Source: Aequorivita todarodis (GTDB taxonomy: Bacteria; Bacteroidota; Bacteroidia; Flavobacteriales; Flavobacteriaceae). From it: a stretch of DNA of 32,917 nucleotides. A program made the position numbers and the translations under genes. How positions within the stretch are numbered: the first letter of the stretch is position 1; each line of letters begins with the position of its first letter. A model generated the notes under the pieces. That model saw only the letters and a list, made by a program, of their open reading frames with translations, searched no databases and was not told where the DNA came from. The stretch is taken from positions 1-32,917 of the forward strand of contig NZ_JAQQTG010000040.1 of assembly GCF_028561335.1 (NCBI RefSeq). Direction: 5' to 3'. This document shows positions 15,422 through 23,720 of the stretch, one piece after another.

Positions 15422-15568
15422 TTAATTTTTTCTGAAATGGATTGTTTTGATCACTTTATTTCTCTTTACTATTTTAATAGTGTAATTGCCGTTTGCTAAA
15501 TGGCTTACATTTAAATGAATTTCGTTTGAGCTGAATTTATCAAGGCTTCCTTCATATTTATTGTTCAT
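15422..15568 (-). pseudogene. Orphan T9SS C-terminal tail (48 residues)
   Basis: A short frame (ATG at 15568) whose product ends in LNVSHLANGNYTIKIVKRN and then VIKTIHFRKN, the strand pattern of a T9SS type A sorting domain (compare SLAQGVYFIKIKTEK in the neighbouring LRR gene). It has no signal peptide and is closed by a stop upstream. It is therefore best read as the stranded 3' end of a lost surface-protein gene rather than a working gene. Confidence 0.6.
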
Positions 15569-15668
15569 AAATCTGAATAAACTATGCTATAAAAGTGCTG
15601 TCAAGAAAAAGGGGAAGATTTTCTTATGGTTAAAACTAAAACCAATTGAAGAGAAGCGCTAACAGCCG

Positions 15669-15711
15669 TGTAACAGATGATGCCACAGATGTAACATGGT
15701 CTTAGTTACAA
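15669..15711. promoter_or_regulatory. Possible binding-site cluster (TGTAACA repeats)
   Basis: TGTAACA occurs at 15669-15675 and again at 15690-15696, exactly 21 bases (two helical turns) apart. An inverted GTTACAA lies at 15705-15711. The cluster sits between the hybrid regulator's stop and the surface-protein genes. It could be an AraC-type target site, but this is inference. Confidence 0.35.
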
Positions 15712-15734
15712 GGGTATTTGCTTAAAAATGAAGC

Positions 15735-18698
15735 TTATTTTTGAGAATATTCTGATGGTAAACAGCCAAATGCTTCCCTAAAACATTTGGAGAAATAGGA
15801 AGGATTGTTAAAGCCTACTTGATAGCAAATTTCAGAAATATTTACATCACTTTTCAGTATTAGTGATGCTGCCAATTTTAGGCGTTGCGAGCGTATAAAT
15901 TCTGAAGCGGTCAATCCGGTAATTGCTTTCAGTTTTCTGTGAAGCTGCATTCTGCTCATCCCAACAAGTTTGCTGAAATCTTCTATGCTAAGATCTGGAT
16001 CGGTAAGGTGCGCATCAAGCACCGCCTGTGTTTTTTCAATAAACTTTTGGTCTATGCTTGATATGGAAATGTCCAAAGGTTTAAGAATAATTTCCTGGCT
16101 GTACCGATGGCGAAGTTGTTTCCGGGAAGAGACCAAGTTGTTTACGCGGGTTTCCAACAGCTTCATTTTAAAAGGCTTTGTTATATAGTCGTCGGCGCCA
16201 ATTTCAAGACCTTCGTATTGTGTTTTTTCTCCTGTTTTGGCGGTTAACAATATTATTGGAATATGACTGGTCCGTTCGTCATTTTTAAGCGTTTTGCAAA
16301 GTTCCAGGCCATTTGCCTTTGGCATCATTATGTCTGAAATGATAATATCCGGAACAAAGGCAATGGCTTTTTCTATACCTTCAAAACCGTCGTGGGCTTC
16401 TATAATTTGATATTGGTTTTTAAAAGCATTTTTTATGAAAAGACGAATGTCCTCACTATCTTCAACTACCAATAGAATTGGGGAGTCCTCGTGAATTTCT
16501 TCGGTTAGGGATGTATTGTCTCTTGTATTTTCTGAATCCTCGGTTATTAAAATAGGAACGGGTGCTACGGTTTTATTGACTCTTTCTTCTTCTAAAAACT
16601 GGTTTTTGACAATGGGAAGTACTACCGAAAACAACACGCTTTTACGTGCCGTGTTTGCAACATGGATTGTTCCTTTATGGAGCAAAACCAGTTCCTTTAC
16701 CAGTGCCAGCCCAATGCCCACGCCATCTTTACTGTCGTCTTTTTGGTAAAAACGGTCGAATATTTTTTCAATTTTAGTTTCACCGTATATTTCTCCGTCA
16801 TTTTCAATCGCTATTTCAAGGGTATCGCCTTTGGTGGAGGCGGTGAAGTTTATCGTTCCCTTTTCTGAGACATATTTAAAGGCATTGGACAGTAGGTTGG
16901 TTACAATTTTCTCAACCGCATCTCTATTGAACCAACCATTTATAGGTTCTTGGATGTTGATGTTGTATTTCAGCGCCTGTGTTTTTGCGTTGTGCTCAAA
17001 GGAAGACGCTATTGATTTCAGCAACAACCCGAGATTTCCTTCGGATACTTGCAATTGTAAATTGCCCGACTCCAGTTTTGAAAGATCCAAAAGTTGGTCA
17101 ACCAAGTTCAATAAGCGTTTGGAATTTCGTTGTACCATTTCAAAATCTGCCCGATCCTCTTCATTGAGTTTTTTGTTTTCGAGCTTTTTTTCGATGGGTC
17201 CGGAAATCAACGTCAATGGCGTTCGAAATTCATGGGAAATATTTGCGAAAAAGTTCGATTTTACGGCATCAAGGCTTCTCAGTTTCGTATTAACTTTTTT
17301 TCTGTTGCGGTATAAAAGAAAGAAGAACACCCCTGCGATTGTCGTTATTCCCATTCCCGCTAAGTACAGATTGCGCTGGTTCTTTTTCTGCGCTTCTGCC
17401 AAATCGTTTTTTGATTGCAAAAGGGCTATTTCCTTTTCCTTTTTTTCAGATTGATATTTTGCTTCAAGTTCCTTTGTGTTTTTAATATTCTCCTGTATAA
17501 CCAACGTATCATTAACGCTTCTATATTCTTTGGAATATTGATAGGCTTGTTTATAGTCTCCTAAAGCTTCGGAGTTTAAGTAGAGGAGCTCATAAATATC
17601 CTTTAATTCTGCATAGCTATTCAGTTTAAGTGCCAAGGATTCTGCTTCAAGGGCAAGCTGGCTGCTTCGCGTGAAACTATTTGTTTTGCTGAATATTTTT
17701 GACTGATTGATAAGCGCCATCAATATTCCAATATCGTGATGGTTTTTTTTGCTTAAATCAATGGCCTTTTGCCCCACTTCCAAAGCCTTGTCTGTTTGGC
17801 CGTTATCAAGGTATATTTCGCTTTCGAGTACAAGGAAAACAGCTTCTTGAAGGGGGTTTTTGTTTTCTCTGTAATACGAAATTGCTTTTGAAATATAATT
17901 TAAAGCCTTCGCATAGTTTTTTTGTCTTCTTTCAATAATAGCAAGCTTTCCAAAAATAAAACTTTGCTGGTATTCATTCTCTGCTATTTTGAAAACCGAC
18001 AAGGCCTTGTTTTGATAATTTTTAGCCTCTTCCAAATTTTCAAGTGATTCATAAACATCTCCAATAAAAGATAACGTAAATCCACGTTTATAGCCTTGAA
18101 AATCAATGGAAGTATAAACGCTATCAGATTTTAACAGGTATTGTAAAGCCTTATCGGTTTTTTGATAATTTAAATTATATATTTTTCCAATTTGGCCATA
18201 GATAAAGGCTAAATCTTCCCATAATCCGTATTGAATTGCAATTTTCTCTCCTTCAAAACCGTACGCCAATGCTTTTTCTTTTTCTCCAAACCTTGCATTT
18301 TCTTGGGCCAGTCTGCCATACGTTACCGAAATAAGCTCCGGTCTATTTACTTCTTTTGAATAGCGCAAGGCTTCCAGCAAATTACCGTTAATAAATTCGT
18401 AGCTGTCATCACCAGGTTTCACGAACAACCCAAAATAACTTGCTCTTAAAAAGTGATATTTATAATAGGCTAGCGAAGAGTTATTGTTTTTTGCATAGTC
18501 CCCCAATTTTTTAAAATAGGCCCTACAGCTATCCTCGTCATTTTTTTTGTAATAGTTTATTAATTTAATATACCCATATGTTTTTATACTATCTGAACTA
18601 ATAGGGTTGTTGACAACGTGCTTTAATGAATCTAAGGAAGCTCTGTTTTGCCCAAATGCTACGGAAACGGAAAACAAAAGGAGGAGAAGTTTGTTCAT
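15735..18698 (-). CDS. Hybrid sensor kinase / response regulator with AraC output and TPR sensor
   Basis: A 987-residue one-piece two-component system of the Bacteroidetes hybrid type. The order is: signal peptide (1-16); TPR-rich periplasmic sensor (about 30-410); coiled coil (about 410-440); one membrane helix (about 441-463); HisKA with His489 in ISHEFRTPLTL; HATPase (about 590-705); receiver with phospho-acceptor Asp789 in IIISDIMMPK and Lys in TKPF; and AraC helix-turn-helix (about 885-987, AASLILKSDVNISEICYQVG). All key catalytic residues are present. A TPR sensor replaces the two-component Reg_prop propeller seen in polysaccharide regulators. The surface-protein genes lie directly downstream and are candidate targets. 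An overlapping six-codon upstream frame precedes the start. Confidence 0.92.
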   Translation of the reverse strand: MNKLLLLLFSVSVAFGQNRASLDSLKHVVNNPISSDSIKTYGYIKLINYYKKNDEDSCRAYFKKLGDYAKNNNSSLAYYKYHFLRASYFGLFVKPGDDSYEFINGNLLEALRYSKEVNRPELISVTYGRLAQENARFGEKEKALAYGFEGEKIAIQYGLWEDLAFIYGQIGKIYNLNYQKTDKALQYLLKSDSVYTSIDFQGYKRGFTLSFIGDVYESLENLEEAKNYQNKALSVFKIAENEYQQSFIFGKLAIIERRQKNYAKALNYISKAISYYRENKNPLQEAVFLVLESEIYLDNGQTDKALEVGQKAIDLSKKNHHDIGILMALINQSKIFSKTNSFTRSSQLALEAESLALKLNSYAELKDIYELLYLNSEALGDYKQAYQYSKEYRSVNDTLVIQENIKNTKELEAKYQSEKKEKEIALLQSKNDLAEAQKKNQRNLYLAGMGITTIAGVFFFLLYRNRKKVNTKLRSLDAVKSNFFANISHEFRTPLTLISGPIEKKLENKKLNEEDRADFEMVQRNSKRLLNLVDQLLDLSKLESGNLQLQVSEGNLGLLLKSIASSFEHNAKTQALKYNINIQEPINGWFNRDAVEKIVTNLLSNAFKYVSEKGTINFTASTKGDTLEIAIENDGEIYGETKIEKIFDRFYQKDDSKDGVGIGLALVKELVLLHKGTIHVANTARKSVLFSVVLPIVKNQFLEEERVNKTVAPVPILITEDSENTRDNTSLTEEIHEDSPILLVVEDSEDIRLFIKNAFKNQYQIIEAHDGFEGIEKAIAFVPDIIISDIMMPKANGLELCKTLKNDERTSHIPIILLTAKTGEKTQYEGLEIGADDYITKPFKMKLLETRVNNLVSSRKQLRHRYSQEIILKPLDISISSIDQKFIEKTQAVLDAHLTDPDLSIEDFSKLVGMSRMQLHRKLKAITGLTASEFIRSQRLKLAASLILKSDVNISEICYQVGFNNPSYFSKCFREAFGCLPSEYSQK

Positions 18699-18715
18699 CT
18701 AGTTAGGTTGTTCAT
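18695..18715 (-). CDS. Six-codon upstream frame coupled to the hybrid regulator
   Basis: ATG at 18715 opens MNNLTR and stops at a TGA overlapping the kinase ATG (ATGA). The start region is an 11-base direct repeat of the true start (TAGATGAACAA twice), so it may be only a local duplication. If translated, it would couple kinase translation to the upstream frame. Confidence 0.3.
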   Translation of the reverse strand: MNNLTR

Positions 18716-18820
18716 CTAAAATTACAAAAATGATTTTTATGTTTAAAGAATAAAACCATTAAACTCTTCCTTGGCTTAAGACTTATTGGTAATTGTCTTA
18801 GGCTTCAGAGTTTCAAGATG

Positions 18821-18843
18821 GGCACGCGTTAAAACCGCGCGCC
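18821..18843. repeat. Short palindromic (REP-like) element
   Basis: A 23-base imperfect palindrome with arms GGCACGCG and CGCGCGCC around a T/A-rich loop (TTAAAAC). Closely related copies lie at 20064-20086 and 20092-20114. It sits between the hybrid regulator and tetR, and makes a spurious minus-strand open frame there. No T-tract follows. Confidence 0.75.
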
Positions 18844-18930
18844 AGCAGAGGGGAATAAGCACATTGAGAATGAGCCAATTGCCAATAAAATCCGAGAAAT
18901 TTCTGGTTGCTTGATTAGGTTGGGAACCTG

Positions 18931-19527
18931 CTATTTCTTTTTTGATGCGAAGTAACCTTTCAAAATTAATTGCACGCCCCATTTCATAATTTCCATCGAT
19001 TGTTTATTATTTAGGCCAACAACATCTTTAGTTACTATTAAAGGCTCAATTCCCATTAAAATAGTTAACAGATTTATTAACTTTTCGCTTTCCTTGTTAT
19101 CGATGGATGTATTTTCAAAGGCAAGCTGTAGTGTTTTTTTGCGTCTTGCACCTCGTTTTATTTCTGATGGATTTGAGGTTATGACCGAGCTTAGGTATTT
19201 TCGAAATGCGCTTTCATGTTCTACGGCCAGCGTGTTATAATAATTTTGGATGTAAAGAATCCTATCTTCAAGACTATTCTCTTTGATATTTTCAACAATT
19301 TTATCTGGATTTTCTGCTTGGATATTGAGAGCGGCCTCATTCACTAAAATTTCAATGTTTGAATAATAGCGATAAACTGTGGCTCTTGAAATACCACATT
19401 CTTTGGCGATATCTTCCAGCGTAAATTCTAAATCTTTATTTAGAAAATATTGGGCGCTGTTCAATATTTTATTTCTCGTTTCCAATTTTTGATTTATCCG
19501 ACCGGATTTAAAATATTCCTTTTTCAT
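18931..19527 (-). CDS. TetR-family regulator
   Basis: A 198-residue regulator with the TetR helix-turn-helix at about residues 35-57 (FTLEDIAKECGISRATVYRY). The C-terminal ligand domain is all-helical and unassigned. ATG 19527 is the first start after an in-frame TGA. It is divergent from the cupin gene, and its own start codon overlaps one copy of the operator palindrome found at both promoters. It therefore probably represses both itself and the cupin gene. The inducer is unknown. Confidence 0.88.
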   Translation of the reverse strand: MKKEYFKSGRINQKLETRNKILNSAQYFLNKDLEFTLEDIAKECGISRATVYRYYSNIEILVNEAALNIQAENPDKIVENIKENSLEDRILYIQNYYNTLAVEHESAFRKYLSSVITSNPSEIKRGARRKKTLQLAFENTSIDNKESEKLINLLTILMGIEPLIVTKDVVGLNNKQSMEIMKWGVQLILKGYFASKKK

Positions 19528-19542
19528 AAGACAAATATCTCA
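19527..19542. promoter_or_regulatory. Operator copy 1 (tetR side)
   Basis: TAAGACAAATATCTCA overlaps the tetR start codon and differs from the cupin-side copy at two positions. It is an imperfect palindrome (AGA..TCT core). The two copies share the sequence that follows (TAAAA), so they are direct repeats 53 bases apart. Confidence 0.6.
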
Positions 19543-19548
19543 TAAAAC

Positions 19549-19595
19549 TTGGTTTTTTCAAAATTGTATTTTAAGTTTGTGAGACAAAAATCTCA
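19549..19595 (+). promoter_or_regulatory. Cupin promoter with operator copy 2
   Basis: TTG (19549-19551), a 20-base spacer and TAAGTTTG (19572-19579) form a full -33/-7 match. The perfect-arm palindrome TGAGACAAAAATCTCA (19580-19595) starts one base after the -7 box and ends four bases before the ATG. It therefore covers the transcription start, an ideal position for repression by TetR. Confidence 0.7.
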
Positions 19596-19599
19596 TAAA

Positions 19600-20037
19600 A
19601 TGAAAAATCAAACTACTAAATGGGTATTGGGCCATAAAATAACCACCCACGAGACATCCGGAGACTTCGATCTGATGCTGGCAGAAACTCCCGCACAAAT
19701 TCAGGGACCTCCACCGCATTTTCATAACAAATTCAAGGAATCATTCTTGATAATTGAGGGTGAAATGGAATTTTTAATAAACGGTGAAGTAAAAATTGTT
19801 AAAGCGGGAGAGTCGCTCGACATTCCGCCTAAAACGCTGCATACTTTTACCAATAATAGCAATTTACCCTGTAAGTGGATAAACATTCACAGTCCCAAGG
19901 GGTTTAAAGGTTTTTTTGATGCCGTAGGAATACCTGCTGAAATAGAAAATGCCCGTGAAAAATCCCATACTCCCGAAATTGTCCAGAAAGTAATTGAAAC
20001 TGCCGAAGCATTTGATATGAACATTAAAGTTCAATAA
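19600..20037 (+). CDS. Small cupin-domain protein
   Basis: A 145-residue single-cupin protein. Motif 1 is PPPHFHNKFKESFLIIEGEM (about 36-55) with His-x-His and Glu metal ligands, and motif 2 is PPKTLHTFTN (about 74-83) with the third His. There is no signal peptide. An upstream TTG at 19549 would extend the frame but lies inside the promoter, so ATG 19600 is chosen. It is divergent from and probably controlled by the TetR regulator. The reaction (isomerase, dioxygenase or simple binding) cannot be told. Confidence 0.82.
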   Translation: MKNQTTKWVLGHKITTHETSGDFDLMLAETPAQIQGPPPHFHNKFKESFLIIEGEMEFLINGEVKIVKAGESLDIPPKTLHTFTNNSNLPCKWINIHSPKGFKGFFDAVGIPAEIENAREKSHTPEIVQKVIETAEAFDMNIKVQ

Positions 20038-20063
20038 AAAAAGCCAACGAGATTTAGGACGTT

Positions 20064-20114
20064 GGCACACGTTGTAAACGTGCGCCAGCTGGGCATGCGT
20101 TAAAAACGCGCGCC
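20064..20114. repeat. Pair of short palindromic (REP-like) elements
   Basis: Two 23-base imperfect palindromes lie five bases apart: 20064-20086 (core ACACGTTGTAAACGTG) and 20092-20114 (ATGCGTTAAAAACGCG). Both are bounded by TGG...GCGCCAG. They belong with 18821-18843. They lie between the convergent cupin and delta-60 protein genes. Confidence 0.8.
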
Positions 20115-20134
20115 AGAAGAGGGTAGATTAAGGT

Positions 20135-21493
20135 TTATTGTTTGATTAATTTAGTATTGAAAACTTTTGTTCCATCACTAATTTTTACCAAATATAACCC
20201 ACTTTGTAACTCGCTGCAATCAACGGTTCCATTCTTAGATATGGAAGCGGTTTTCACTAGCTGTCCTGTAATGGTATAGATATTCAGGGAGGTTCTTTGG
20301 TAGGTATTATTCATTTCGATTTTTAAGATATCTATAACGGGATTGGGATAAAGTCTTATAATGCCACTGTTTTCCGTATTATTGATTCCCAATAATTCAT
20401 TGTTCAATCGCGCCATATGATTAATTGGGGTGCCATTAAAGGAGGTAAAATCTCCGCCAATCAATATCTTTCCATCTTGCTGCATGTAAGTGGAATCGAT
20501 ATATGAATCTGCGCCATCGCCCATATTAAAGGTTTGATCTATTGTACCATCGTTGTTTATTTTTGCAATATATTTGCTAGGCAATTCATTGTAAAAGTTA
20601 AAATAGCCATTGATAAGATATTGACCATCTGTAAGTTGTTTTGAATCAAATATTGTATAGTTAAAACCATTTTCTGGAAAGTTGTAAGAATCAAATGAAG
20701 TGTCTAAAGTACCATCGCTATTAAGCCTTGCCATTTGATAACGAAGTACACCATTATAAGTACTAAATGGCCCTGTGATCATTATTTTATCATTCTCAAC
20801 GATATCTATTCCATAAATTTCATCATTAGCTTTAGGATTTCCACCATTAAAAGAAAGGTCTTCTGTGTTATCGGTGTTATATCGTTTAAAGAAGAATGAT
20901 GATGGGTCATAGCCTGCAATTATAACTTTACCATCAGTTTGTACATCGAAATCTCTAATATTTGTTTCTGGTGCTAAATTTAAATTAAAAGAAGTATCTA
21001 AACTTCCATCTGTATTTAAACGAGCCATTCCAGAAATAATAGTTCCACTGAATTCGTCAAAATCTCCACCTATGATAATCTTGCCATCATCCTGTAAAAA
21101 AATTTTTGCCACTCTTCCAAAGGGAATGCCATCACCAGCGTCAAAAGATACGTCCATACTGCCATCAGCATTTAAGCGCACCAAATCTTTTGGGCCAACG
21201 CCACCGGTTAATATTTTTCCGTCAGGCTGAATAACTATGGAATACATAAGAGCATAAAACGTTGCGGGTGCACTAAAACTTGTATCCAAAGATCCATCAG
21301 TATTTAATCTTTTTAAATATTGATAATCGGTAAAATCCCCGCCAATTAATATTTTTCCATCAGTTTGTTGGGCTATTGTCTCTATAAAGGAATCAAGAAT
21401 AGCCGGGGGGGTAAAAGTTGGGTCTAGTTGCCCATCCTGAGCAATCAAACTAAAAGATATAAATAGAAGAAAGATGAATGTATTTGCTCTCAT
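20135..21493 (-). CDS. Delta-60 repeat protein with T9SS sorting domain
   Basis: A 452-residue secreted protein (signal peptide about 1-18). Residues 22-365 hold about seven repeats of about 50-60 residues with the delta-60 signature (DGKILIGGDF..., RLNTDGSLDTSF), which build a propeller-like surface domain. The C-terminal 80 residues are a T9SS type A sorting domain (IIRLYPNPVIDILKIEM, SGLYLVKISDG). It is therefore secreted through the outer membrane and attached or released. The binding target is unknown. It shows no repeat loss, unlike the broken LRR gene. Confidence 0.88.
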   Translation of the reverse strand: MRANTFIFLLFISFSLIAQDGQLDPTFTPPAILDSFIETIAQQTDGKILIGGDFTDYQYLKRLNTDGSLDTSFSAPATFYALMYSIVIQPDGKILTGGVGPKDLVRLNADGSMDVSFDAGDGIPFGRVAKIFLQDDGKIIIGGDFDEFSGTIISGMARLNTDGSLDTSFNLNLAPETNIRDFDVQTDGKVIIAGYDPSSFFFKRYNTDNTEDLSFNGGNPKANDEIYGIDIVENDKIMITGPFSTYNGVLRYQMARLNSDGTLDTSFDSYNFPENGFNYTIFDSKQLTDGQYLINGYFNFYNELPSKYIAKINNDGTIDQTFNMGDGADSYIDSTYMQQDGKILIGGDFTSFNGTPINHMARLNNELLGINNTENSGIIRLYPNPVIDILKIEMNNTYQRTSLNIYTITGQLVKTASISKNGTVDCSELQSGLYLVKISDGTKVFNTKLIKQ

Positions 21494-21640
21494 AACAAGT
21501 TATTTTTATAGATTATTAATCTTTATAAAAATATACTTTTTCATAATAGTACCAAGAGTTGAAGAAAATTTTTAATTTAAGGAACATAAAAAAACTATTC
21601 CCTCATTTCAATAATTAATAATTTTCATCCCTCGTGCAAA

Positions 21641-23335
21641 TTATTTCCCATAGGCATCCGCATGTACATTCTTAACCGCCCGCCCGCTTGGGTCGTTCAT
21701 ATTCTTAAAACTCTCGTCCCAGTCCAAAGCTACTTGGCTACTGCAGGCCACACTCGGTACGCTGGGTACCGTTAAAGCGGCCGCATCGCTGGGAAAATGC
21801 TCTTCAAAAATGGTTCGGTAGTAAAACTCTTCCTTGCTTGTTGGCGTCTGGATGGGGAATCGGTAATGGGCATTGGCTATTTGGTCGTCCGTTACTTTTT
21901 CGTTTACCATTTCTTTTAAGGAATCGATCCAACTGTAGCCCACACCATCGCTAAACTGTTCCTTTTGGCGCCACGCAACTTCTGCCGGCAGCATATCGCC
22001 AAAGGCTTCGCGAAGCACCCATTTTTCCATGGCCTGCTTGTCCTGCGGCGCTTTTTGTCCGGCCAGTATCATTTTATCTTTTGGATTTAGGCGCATGGCG
22101 ACATCCATAAACTCTTTATCGAGAAAGGGTACACGGCCTTCAATGCCCCAAGAAGCCAAGGATTTATTGGCGCGAAGGCAATCGTACATATGAAGTTTGT
22201 CCAATTTTCGTACGTTTTCTTCGTGAAAATCCTTTGCCGAAGGGGCTTTGTGAAAATAGAGATACCCACCAAAAATCTCGTCGGCCCCTTCGCCGGAAAG
22301 TACCATTTTTATCCCCATGGCCTTAATGGCACGCGCCAATAAAAACATAGGGGTAGAGGCGCGAATGGTAGTAATATCATAGGTTTCCACGTGATAGATT
22401 ACATCCTGGATTGCATCCAGCCCTTCCTGGATCGTAAAATGGATTTCGTGGTGCACGGTCCCCAAATGGTCTGCCACTTTTTGGGCGGCAGCCAAATCTG
22501 GCGAGCCTTCAAGACCAACGGCAAACGAATGTAGCCGAGGGTACCAAGCGCCTTCGGTATCGCCGGATTCCACCCGTTTATCGGCATATTTTTTGGCCAG
22601 GGCAGAGGTAATGGAAGAATCCAACCCGCCCGAAAGCAAAACCCCGTAGGGCACATCGCTCATCAATTGTCTTTTTACGGCGGCGTCCAATGCTTTGCGC
22701 AGGTCTTCGATGCTGGTTTCATTTTCCTGAACGGCATCAAACTCCATCCAGTCGCGGGCCCACCATCTTGTTAGTTTACCATCACTGCTGTGCAAATAAT
22801 GTCCCGGAGGAAAAAGTTCAATTTTGGTACAATAGCCTTCCAAAGCCTTCAATTCGCTGGCTACATAAAATGTTCCGTCCTTGTCCCACCCCATATAAAG
22901 CGGAATAATGCCCATATGGTCGCGGGCAATCAAGTATTCGTTCTTTTCGGCATCGTATAAAGCGAAACCGAAGATTCCGTTAAGCTCATCCAAAAAGGAA
23001 GCTCCTTTTTCTTTGTAAAGGGCCAAGATTACTTCACAATCGCTTTTTGTTTGAAAGTTGTATTTTCCCTCAAATTGCTTCCGCAGTTCCATATGGTTGT
23101 AGATTTCGCCATTGGCGGCCAAAACCAGCTTTTTATCTTCAGAAAACAAAGGCTGTTTCCCCGAAGTTGGGTCAACAATAGCCAAGCGTTCGTGAGCCAT
23201 AATTGCTTTTTTGTTATTGAAAATACCGCTCCAGTCTGGGCCGCGGTGCCTCAGGCATTTTGCCATGGTCAATAACTGTGGCCTTAGTTCTTCTGAAGGC
23301 CTTTTAAGATCGAATGCACATACAATTCCACACAT
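21641..23335 (-). CDS. asnB: Asparagine synthase (glutamine-hydrolysing) AsnB
   Basis: A 564-residue class B asparagine synthase that makes asparagine from aspartate, glutamine and ATP. The glutaminase domain starts MCGIVCAFD with nucleophile Cys2, followed by RHRGPDWSG (about 30-38) and ANGEIYNH (about 74-81). The synthetase domain has the PP-loop LLSGGLDSSI (about 229-238) and the C-terminal motif GEGADEIFGGY (about 343-353). It is close to the E. coli AsnB length. Its upstream region holds a leader peptide rich in Asn codons followed by a terminator, suggesting attenuation by charged tRNA-Asn. Two repeats lie between that terminator and the start codon. Confidence 0.95.
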   Translation of the reverse strand: MCGIVCAFDLKRPSEELRPQLLTMAKCLRHRGPDWSGIFNNKKAIMAHERLAIVDPTSGKQPLFSEDKKLVLAANGEIYNHMELRKQFEGKYNFQTKSDCEVILALYKEKGASFLDELNGIFGFALYDAEKNEYLIARDHMGIIPLYMGWDKDGTFYVASELKALEGYCTKIELFPPGHYLHSSDGKLTRWWARDWMEFDAVQENETSIEDLRKALDAAVKRQLMSDVPYGVLLSGGLDSSITSALAKKYADKRVESGDTEGAWYPRLHSFAVGLEGSPDLAAAQKVADHLGTVHHEIHFTIQEGLDAIQDVIYHVETYDITTIRASTPMFLLARAIKAMGIKMVLSGEGADEIFGGYLYFHKAPSAKDFHEENVRKLDKLHMYDCLRANKSLASWGIEGRVPFLDKEFMDVAMRLNPKDKMILAGQKAPQDKQAMEKWVLREAFGDMLPAEVAWRQKEQFSDGVGYSWIDSLKEMVNEKVTDDQIANAHYRFPIQTPTSKEEFYYRTIFEEHFPSDAAALTVPSVPSVACSSQVALDWDESFKNMNDPSGRAVKNVHADAYGK

Positions 23336-23353
23336 AATTGAAAGGTTATTTGG

Positions 23354-23380
23354 TTAATAGTTAATAGTTAATAGTTATTC
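23354..23380. repeat. Heptamer tandem repeat upstream of asnB
   Basis: Three perfect copies of TTAATAG (23354-23374), then a partial copy. It lies 19 bases before the asnB start codon and so in the 5' leader. It is slippage-prone; no function is apparent. Confidence 0.85.
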
Positions 23381-23385
23381 TGTTT

Positions 23386-23490
23386 GACATCCCGCCCCAA
23401 CCCTCTCTTCAAAAGGAGGGAGCCTTTTTGTGACGAACCATTTTAAAGGTTCAGAGTTCCCCCCCCTTTGAAGGGGGCAAGGGGGATGTC
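23386..23490. repeat. GC-rich inverted-repeat element in the asnB leader
   Basis: Ends GACATCCC (23386) and GGGATGTC (ending 23490) face each other; further inward the arms hold C-rich and G-rich tracts, and a small inner hairpin (GAACC/GGTTC) lies at 23434-23451. It has the look of a small non-coding mobile repeat. It sits exactly against the T-tract of the asnB attenuator-like terminator, and similar C/G-rich runs occur at 26532-26551 and 26642-26661. Confidence 0.65.
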
Positions 23491-23528
23491 AAAAAAAAAA
23501 GCCCGCCAAGTAAAAAACCTGACGGGCT
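23491..23528 (-). terminator. Terminator between leader peptide and asnB
   Basis: The stem AGCCCG..CA/TG..CGGGCT (arms 23500-23508 and 23520-23528, one mismatch) is followed by ten T on the minus strand. It lies 21 bases after the stop of the Asn-rich leader peptide. It is either the attenuator of asnB or the terminator of the E1 gene, or both. Confidence 0.85.
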
Positions 23529-23549
23529 GTATATCGCGACAAGTTTTTG

Positions 23550-23597
23550 TTACGGCAGCTCGTTATTATTATTGCTATTTAAACTGATAAAAGACAT
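23550..23597 (-). CDS. Asn-rich leader peptide of asnB
   Basis: A 15-residue frame MSFISLNSNNNNELP with Asn at positions 7 and 9-12, four of them consecutive. It precedes a strong terminator and then asnB. This is the layout of ribosome-mediated attenuation: scarce charged tRNA-Asn stalls the ribosome on the Asn run. ACAAGTTT just before the leader ATG can pair perfectly over eight bases with AAACTTGT just after its stop, offering an alternative fold to the terminator. A weak promoter (TTG 23655-23657, TACTTTAA 23631-23638) lies upstream. The reading of this as asnB control is inference. Confidence 0.72.
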   Translation of the reverse strand: MSFISLNSNNNNELP

Positions 23598-23720
23598 AAA
23601 CTTGTTGTTTTTATTAATTGAATTGCTAATTTAAAGTAATTAATTGTGGACTTCCAAATATTTAATGAAGAAAATGCAATTAATAGTTGAAACTATAAAA
23701 AATTCGATTAAGTGCAGTTT

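Noticed and set aside
18776-18982. 68-residue minus-strand frame between the hybrid regulator and tetR
   Set aside because: It is formed by the palindromic element and overlaps the end of tetR; it has no typical start or domain.
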